Source: DATKYQ01 sp035528415 (GTDB lineage Bacteria; Myxococcota; B64-G9). Taken from it: DNA of 64,000 bases. Made by a program: the position numbers and the translations under genes. Shown piece after piece: positions 59,004-64,000 of the stretch. Numbering within the stretch: position 1 is the stretch's first letter; the number at the start of each line of letters is the position of its first letter. The notes beneath the pieces are model-generated. The model searched no databases, had not been told where the DNA came from, and saw only the letters and a list, made by a program, of their open reading frames with translations. Where the stretch lies: NCBI GenBank assembly GCA_035528415.1, contig DATKYQ010000008.1, forward strand, positions 1 through 64,000, read 5' to 3'.

Positions 59004-60458
59004 TTAACGTTCGATGCGCTCGAGTCCCCGGCGTGCTTCGGTCGCGTAGGTTGGGTAATCTGTTATGATCCGTTCGTAGGTTGCGCGCGCCTGTGTGAAG
59101 CGGCCCAGGCGTACTTGGCAAGAGGCCTCATCCAGCAGGGCCGGGGCTGCCATGGCATGTCGCGGCGAGGCGCTTGTGGCCTTCTCTACGGCCCGGATCG
59201 CCTCTGCGCAACTGCCCATCAGAAACATCGCTTTCGCCATTCGATAACGGCAGGTCGGCAGGCGGGCATCGCCCGGAAACTTCTTCAGAAAGGCGCGGAA
59301 ATTGGCCAGCGCCTCCCGGTAACGCTTGGCGGCCAGATCTTGTTCGGCGGCGGCGTAGAGATCCTTTTGTCTGGCCTTCTTGGCGACCGAGGTTTTTACA
59401 GCGGAACGGCGCGATGAAATCGACTCACCGGATTCCGGTACGGCGCTCTCCTGCTCTGCATAACCGGCGCTGACTTCATCGACCGGGGTCGGGGCCTCGG
59501 CGAGCTTGCGCTTCGGTCGCAGAGCCTTCTCGTCTTTCGTTACCCTGTCTTTCGATCGCCCGGCGGGAGGCGGTTTGGCGAAGTCGCGCATAGGCTTGTC
59601 CGCCCTGTCGTCGTTCGCCGAAAGAGCTCCTCCCACGGCGGCCGGAGCGCCGGCGGCCCCCGTCTTCGACCAGGCTCCTTGCCATTCTTCTTTCGCGGGC
59701 AGCTTGGTCCGTGAGCCGTCCTGGCCTGCCAGATCCAGCTTGCCCTCTTCGGGTGGGTAGTAATTTGCGACTCCCCTTGAGCCTGCTATGGTCTTGTTTT
59801 CGGCGGCCGCGGTCGGCTTTCTTTTGGCACTTTTTCTGTACTTGCGCCTGGCGACAGCCGGTCTGGGCCGGGCTTGCTTGAAAACGTCTGGTGCTTTTTC
59901 TCGTCCGAGCTGTTCCGCATCGCGGTCGCCCGGTGTACCCGTCGCGGGGCCGGATAAAGCCGGCGCCGCCTGCTCGCGCGCAGGCTCTTCGGCGGTTGCA
60001 ATATCGAGCTGCCGAGTGCTCTTGGCGGCGATGCTTTTTTCTCCTGGAGCGGGCGCCGGCAAGACGCTTACGGTTTCGGGCTGAAGCTCAGACGATTCCT
60101 TCCGGCTGAACTGAACCGATATCCCGACCGTTATCACTAGGCCGGCAAGCACCGCTGCAGCGGCGACGGGGCTCAGTACCAACCTGCGCCACAGCGATTG
60201 GCGCGGGCTTTTTTGTTCGTCGGCCGCCCGGGCCAGGTGCATAATGCGCCGGCTCACTCGTTCAGGAACTTCTTCGACCTTTTCGCCTCGGACGATGTCC
60301 AGCACCGCGCGCAGCTTGCGAACTTCCTCGGCATGGGTTGTACATCCCGCTAGGTGGTCTTCGAAGGCCGCACGCAAGACGGGCGCCAACTCGCCGTATA
60401 AGAAATCGACCAGTAATTCGTCTGCTTGTTGGCAGCTCATTTTTTCTTCGGCCTTCAT
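59004..60458 (-). CDS. Anti-sigma factor with zinc-finger-like domain and TPR C-terminus
   Basis: A 484-residue membrane protein. Residues 8-40 resemble an anti-sigma zinc domain (CQQADELLVDFLYGEL, FEDHLAGCTTH), but the usual H-x3-C-x2-C ends in His (H-x3-C-x2-H). A membrane helix (VAAAAVLAGLVITVGISV) follows near residue 95-115. A long disordered Lys/Pro/Ala linker leads to C-terminal TPRs in the periplasm (YREALANFRAFLKKFPGD, QARATYERIITDYPTYA). It would hold the ECF sigma factor (60458) at the membrane and release it on an envelope signal. The two genes overlap at TGATG. Confidence 0.85.
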   Translation of the reverse strand: MKAEEKMSCQQADELLVDFLYGELAPVLRAAFEDHLAGCTTHAEEVRKLRAVLDIVRGEKVEEVPERVSRRIMHLARAADEQKSPRQSLWRRLVLSPVAAAAVLAGLVITVGISVQFSRKESSELQPETVSVLPAPAPGEKSIAAKSTRQLDIATAEEPAREQAAPALSGPATGTPGDRDAEQLGREKAPDVFKQARPRPAVARRKYRKSAKRKPTAAAENKTIAGSRGVANYYPPEEGKLDLAGQDGSRTKLPAKEEWQGAWSKTGAAGAPAAVGGALSANDDRADKPMRDFAKPPPAGRSKDRVTKDEKALRPKRKLAEAPTPVDEVSAGYAEQESAVPESGESISSRRSAVKTSVAKKARQKDLYAAAEQDLAAKRYREALANFRAFLKKFPGDARLPTCRYRMAKAMFLMGSCAEAIRAVEKATSASPRHAMAAPALLDEASCQVRLGRFTQARATYERIITDYPTYATEARRGLERIER

Positions 60459-61048
60459 CAGAGTTCAACCCCCTGCGCAACCAGGCTGGTTCTGAGATTC
60501 TGCAGGGCGTAGCGCATGCGGCTCTTTACCGTGTTCAGCGGCGCATCCACGATGGCTGCGATTTCATCGAAGGGCAGGCCGGACTCCTCGCGCATCAGAA
60601 ACACCTCGCGTTGTTCCGGACGTAACTCATCCACTGCCCGGGCGATATGATCTCTGAGCCTGATCTCATGGGCCTGTTGATCCGGCGGCGCGGCCTTGGA
60701 GTTGATACGATCCATCAGGGTCACCTCGTTCTCGGAGCCCGGTTTACAGGGCTGGTCGAGAGAGGCCGCGTTGCGATGGCGCATCTTGCGCAGGTGATCG
60801 ATGCACAGGTTGCGGGCGATAGTGTACAGCCAGGTGGTGAACTTCGAGCGCTGCTGGAACGAGTCCTTCTTGGCCACCACCCGTAAAAAGACATCCTGGA
60901 GTAGATCTTCGGCTGTTTCGCGATTGCGCGTGAAGCGCAGGATGAAACGAAACACCCCGTTGCGATGTCGCGCGAAGAGAATCTCGAAGGCGTGCAAGCG
61001 CCCTTTCTGGAAGCGGGCCATGAGTTTTTCATCGGCTAGCTTCTCCAA
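60458..61048 (-). CDS. ECF-family RNA polymerase sigma factor
   Basis: A 196-residue ECF sigma factor. Region 2 has AFEILFARHRNGVFRFILRF, TAEDLLQDVFLRVV and FTTWLYTIARNLCIDHLR. Region 4 has LRPEQREVFLMREESGLPFD and LNTVKSRMRYALQNLR. The TTG at 61048 (GGAG five bases upstream) gives a normal ECF N-terminus; a GTG at 61168 would add 40 residues unlike the family. Paired with the anti-sigma gene that overlaps its stop. Confidence 0.9.
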   Translation of the reverse strand: MEKLADEKLMARFQKGRLHAFEILFARHRNGVFRFILRFTRNRETAEDLLQDVFLRVVAKKDSFQQRSKFTTWLYTIARNLCIDHLRKMRHRNAASLDQPCKPGSENEVTLMDRINSKAAPPDQQAHEIRLRDHIARAVDELRPEQREVFLMREESGLPFDEIAAIVDAPLNTVKSRMRYALQNLRTSLVAQGVEL

Positions 61049-61210
61049 AACGGCTCCGGCGGCTCCATTACCGGCGGGCCACTGGATACTGACGTCCAGA
61101 GCGGCCCGGCGGTCTACAAAGTGAAAATCAAAAAGTGCAATGTTTCCGGCTGACAAGCAAACTAGCACAGCCCGTCTTTACGATCACGTTTTTTCTGTCG
61201 CCGTCGACTC

Positions 61211-62311
61211 TCATCGGCGTCCGGCCGGCCCATGGGTGGCCCGGCGTGCATACGCGCGCCGCAGTTTGGAGACAAGATCTTTACGGCGCCGGTAGAGCCG
61301 CCTGAGCGGGCGTTTCTTGGCGTTTGCCAGGACGTAGGCTGAAAGCAGCGGTAAGGCCAAAGTCGTATCGGCATAGCAGACCACCGCGTCAGGCAACCGC
61401 TCGGGATCTACTTTGCCCCAGCTGACCGCCTCGGACGGAGTGGCCCCGCTCAGGCCCCCTGTGTCGGGCCGCGCGTCTGTAATCTGAATGAAGTAGTCGT
61501 GCCCGCGCTCGGAAAGGCCCAGGATCTCCTGCAGCTGTGGTTCTGTCTGCAGCAGGAAGTTCTTGGGGCTGCCGCCTCCCAGGATGATCACTGCGCTCTT
61601 ACCACGTCCGCGTGTGGCGGCGTAGACGATGGCCGAGATCTCGTTAACATCGGCCGAGACATCTATCTGCGGCCCGGCGCCTTGCAGATCGAGCGCGGCC
61701 AGGTTCATCCCGATGGTGCTGTCTCCCGGGGACGAGGTGAAGATCGGCACCTCGGCGTCATGTGCCGCCGATAGCAACCCAGGGTGCGGGCGCGAAAGGT
61801 TTTTCTCTGCGGCGGCGACGGCGGCACCCATGCGGTAGTGCAACTTTGCAGAGCTCATCCGCCCACGGAAAGCTTCGGAGGAGAGCAACTCGTGGCAAAA
61901 ACGATCTGTTGTGAGCAACACGTCGAAGTCGAAGACGATATCGTAGATGCGCACGATGTTGCGTCTTTTCAGCTCGCGATCGTCCTGGCCCGGATGCGCG
62001 TGGTACAACGGCAGCCCCAGCGAGTAATGAATATCGTGGTAGAGATTGGCCCCGGTAGAGACGATGTAGTCCACGAATCCGGCCCGAATGAGGGGCGCTA
62101 AAACCGAGGTGCCCAGGCCGGCCGGGGTCAAGGCGCCGCTTATAGAAAGGCCGACAAAAACATCCGGCTTAAGAATCTTTTCGACCATCAGCCGGCAGGC
62201 CTCGCGTAGGCGTGCGCCGTTGTAGGCAACCAGATAATCATCCACCAGGCGGCTTACCGATATCCTGGCAGGCATGGGGATTGGTTCAATGCGCTGGCCC
62301 TTGATCTTCAT
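61211..62311 (-). CDS. Deoxyhypusine-synthase-like enzyme
   Basis: A 366-residue member of the deoxyhypusine synthase family. The catalytic Lys context GATPSEAVSWGKV matches the EAVSWGK motif of DHS, and ADTTLALPLLSAYVLA continues the conserved region. TPAGLGTS and STGANLYHDIHY are further family segments. Eukaryotic and archaeal DHS transfer aminobutyl from spermidine to eIF5A. Bacteria lack eIF5A, and bacterial relatives act in polyamine metabolism, for example homospermidine formation, so a polyamine role is likely. AAGGAG precedes the ATG. Confidence 0.88.
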   Translation of the reverse strand: MKIKGQRIEPIPMPARISVSRLVDDYLVAYNGARLREACRLMVEKILKPDVFVGLSISGALTPAGLGTSVLAPLIRAGFVDYIVSTGANLYHDIHYSLGLPLYHAHPGQDDRELKRRNIVRIYDIVFDFDVLLTTDRFCHELLSSEAFRGRMSSAKLHYRMGAAVAAAEKNLSRPHPGLLSAAHDAEVPIFTSSPGDSTIGMNLAALDLQGAGPQIDVSADVNEISAIVYAATRGRGKSAVIILGGGSPKNFLLQTEPQLQEILGLSERGHDYFIQITDARPDTGGLSGATPSEAVSWGKVDPERLPDAVVCYADTTLALPLLSAYVLANAKKRPLRRLYRRRKDLVSKLRRAYARRATHGPAGRR

Positions 62312-62445
62312 TGTTTCTCCTTACCAAATAATGCGGCTGGCAGTCTTTCACGAATTCGGCGGTCTGACAACTGGTCTGGCAACCGGATTGACCTCTCGGC
62401 GCCTGGCTGATAGGCTGGATTCTGGTCGACTCCGGGAGAAAACAC

Positions 62446-62877
62446 ATGCTGGTGACAAGATTGATCCTCGCGGGCGGGTTGACTTTCGGGCTGGGACTTG
62501 GGGGCTGCGGGGCGAGTGATGACGACGGCCAGGATCTCGGCGCCTACGCCGGCCGCTTTTCGGTAAATGAAACCTTCAGTCATCAGAATGGCTCGAGTTG
62601 CCCGCCGCCGGCGCAGCCCTATGAGAACGAGGTGGAGTTATTGATCGACAAGAGCGATTTTGAGGCCCGTTTCGATACCCGCTGGACGACGCTTTACGGC
62701 GAGATCCACGCCGATCTAAGTTTCCGGGCCACTGATAACGACAACGATCCCAGCCAGACTTTCGAGACAACCGGGAAGTACGCCGACCAGAACGGGTTTG
62801 GCGGCTCGATCAAGGAAGTTTGGCAAGGATGCACTCGCTGGACGGATCTGCTGGGTGAACGGATCGTCCAGGAATGA
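62446..62877 (+). CDS. Small lipoprotein of unknown function
   Basis: A 143-residue lipoprotein. The signal ends GLGLGGC, followed by an acidic stretch (GASDDDGQDLG). The mature part is a small beta-rich domain with two Cys (SSCPPPAQPYEN, WQGCTRWTD) that may form a disulfide. No family recognised. It is 19 bases before a second lipoprotein gene on the same strand. Confidence 0.7.
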   Translation: MLVTRLILAGGLTFGLGLGGCGASDDDGQDLGAYAGRFSVNETFSHQNGSSCPPPAQPYENEVELLIDKSDFEARFDTRWTTLYGEIHADLSFRATDNDNDPSQTFETTGKYADQNGFGGSIKEVWQGCTRWTDLLGERIVQE

Positions 62878-62896
62878 ACCGGCGCTGGAGGGGCTT

Positions 62897-63889
62897 ATGA
62901 AGCTTGGGAGTATATACACGGCGGCAGTTTTGCTGAGTCTGACGGGCGCAGCCTGCGTTGGGGGCTGGGTCGAGGAAAGTTCGCCAAACTCAGAGGATCT
63001 CTACGCCGTGTTCGGTGTGTCTTCGGGAGATATCTTTGCGGTGGGCACCGGTGGAACCGTATTGAGACGGAAAAACTCCAAGTGGCGGGCGCTGGATTCC
63101 GGCACCAGCGAGGATCTATACGGGGTCTGGGGAACGGCCGATGATCACGTTGTGGTTGTCGGAGAAAACTGCGCTGCCTTCGAGTATGACGGGCCCGTGG
63201 AACCGCCGGAGGAGGGCGAACCGCCGCCGGACTTGCATGCGTTGAACGTTGCCACTTGCGGCAACTTCCGCGATCTGGACGGCGATATTGGTTCCGGCGG
63301 GGCCGTTGTCGTTGGAGAGCGCACCGCGTCCCAGTGGTACGGCGGTGGCGGTCTTTCAGACGGTCGGGATTTCAGCGAGCGCATGCAAGGCGTCAGCATG
63401 GAAGTCAACGACGAAATCCACGCCTGCGGCGACGAGGGCGCTTATTATCGCAAGCACGACGGGAGTTGGGCGCTGACAAGCGTGACCATTTGCGGTGTGA
63501 ATCTGGTCGACGGCGTGTGTCCCGAGGGGCACGAGGCCAGCCCCATCCTTTGGGATGTATGGGCCAGCGCCGCGGGTGAAGGCGCCGTGGTGGGTTCTTC
63601 CGGAGGGGTGTGGCGCCTGCCGCCTCCCGCCGAGGGAAGATGGGCGACCGAGTCAACGAGTTTCGATGCGGATCTCATGGCCGTCCACGGCTACGTCGAC
63701 ACTGCATCGGCAAAAGCCACCATGTACGCGGCCGGTAAAAATGGCGTCATGATCCGAATCACCCCTGAAAAAGTGACCCGAGAGGCGCCCGGAACGCACG
63801 CCGATTTCTACGGCGTCTGGGTGTCCCAGGATGGTTCAGAAGTCTATGCCGTGGGCCAGGCGGGAACCATCGTCCACCTCAGCAGATAG
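62897..63889 (+). CDS. BNR/propeller-like lipoprotein
   Basis: A 330-residue exported protein: signal ending SLTGAAC. Repeats such as EDLYAVFGVSSGDIFAVGTG, GTVLRRKNSKWRALDSGTSE, DLYGVWGTADDHVVVVGEN and VYAVGQAGTIVHL are propeller blades of the BNR/photosystem-assembly-like kind, frequent in myxobacterial lipoproteins. Four Cys around residues 100-215 interrupt the repeats. GGAGGGG before the ATG at 62897 sets the start. Ligand unknown. Confidence 0.8.
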   Translation: MKLGSIYTAAVLLSLTGAACVGGWVEESSPNSEDLYAVFGVSSGDIFAVGTGGTVLRRKNSKWRALDSGTSEDLYGVWGTADDHVVVVGENCAAFEYDGPVEPPEEGEPPPDLHALNVATCGNFRDLDGDIGSGGAVVVGERTASQWYGGGGLSDGRDFSERMQGVSMEVNDEIHACGDEGAYYRKHDGSWALTSVTICGVNLVDGVCPEGHEASPILWDVWASAAGEGAVVGSSGGVWRLPPPAEGRWATESTSFDADLMAVHGYVDTASAKATMYAAGKNGVMIRITPEKVTREAPGTHADFYGVWVSQDGSEVYAVGQAGTIVHLSR

Positions 63890-63905
63890 TTAGTTAATAA
63901 TCCAC

Positions 63906-64000
63906 TCAGGGATTGGTGCAGGTCAGCGTTCCGGGGAAGCTGCCTAAAGAGCCCATATTGAGTGTTCCGGCTGTGCAGTTCATCACGCCCCCGGGGCAAT
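63906..64000 (-). CDS. C-terminal fragment of an unidentified gene, cut by the window end
   Basis: The minus-strand frame ends at a TGA at 63906-63908. The visible 30 residues include CPGGVMNCTAGTLNMG and TLTCTNP, Cys- and Gly-rich like the other exported proteins of this window. Gene start lies outside the window. Confidence 0.4.
   Translation of the reverse strand, partial: CPGGVMNCTAGTLNMGSLGSFPGTLTCTNP

Overview
The window comes from a GC-rich bacterium of the broad deltaproteobacterial / Myxococcota type. This is inferred from gene content: a C-terminal tail of the MYXO-CTERM kind, very long Cys-rich exported proteins made of tandem modules, zinc-ribbon/GYF-like/TPR proteins, many lipoproteins with Asp-rich linkers, and Hmc/Tmc-type redox complexes with CCG-domain and 16-heme proteins. 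No rRNA, tRNA, CRISPR array or insertion sequence was recognised. No gap between genes exceeds 300 bases.

Region by region. 1-6920: a broken uroporphyrinogen-III methyltransferase fragment, then a metal-efflux operon (ArsR-type repressor, small Cys-rich exported protein, CzcC/CzcB/CzcA-like tripartite RND pump) behind a near-consensus promoter overlapped by an inverted repeat. 7123-16190: exported proteins: an orphan secretin-N/BON protein, an RCC1-repeat lipoprotein with a nested domain, and a run of secreted hydrolases (EEP phosphohydrolase, metalloprotease, purple-acid-phosphatase-like enzyme, GH36-like glycosidase). 16267-19794: a TonB-C-like protein, RecQ, and a small zinc-finger membrane protein.

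19899-37269 is the most interesting part. A plus-strand operon joins methylenetetrahydrofolate reductase (MetF and MetV) to membrane electron-transfer subunits: NarI-like cytochrome b, HdrC-like ferredoxin, 16-heme HmcA, HmcB, HmcC and a HmcD-sized peptide. It ends with two MoaD/ThiS-like sulfur carriers. Facing it is a minus-strand series: two Rrf2 regulators, a divergent macro-domain protein, a TmcC/HmcE-like cytochrome b, a HmcF/TmcB-like CCG protein fused to a response-regulator receiver domain, a PAS-PAS histidine kinase with Cys motifs, and a free receiver. Upstream lie a third MoaD-like protein, a third Rrf2/IscR-like regulator and serine acetyltransferase; divergent from these are thioredoxin and a CcdA-thioredoxin fusion. 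Sigma-54-type -24/-12 elements with exact GG/GC spacing precede recQ, metF and the thioredoxin gene; two of them have inverted repeats 75-120 bases upstream. I infer a redox/one-carbon/sulfur module wired to a phosphorelay.

37391-64000: Cys-rich exported proteins (609, 1588 and 1287 residues), two zinc-ribbon/GYF/TPR membrane proteins, a TFIIB-type zinc-ribbon protein, a fold-type II PLP enzyme, an AmrS-type radical SAM enzyme, a radical SAM / metallophosphoesterase / TetR operon with a palindromic operator, a PQQ-type propeller lipoprotein, an ECF sigma/anti-sigma pair, a deoxyhypusine-synthase-like enzyme and two small lipoproteins. The window ends inside a minus-strand gene.
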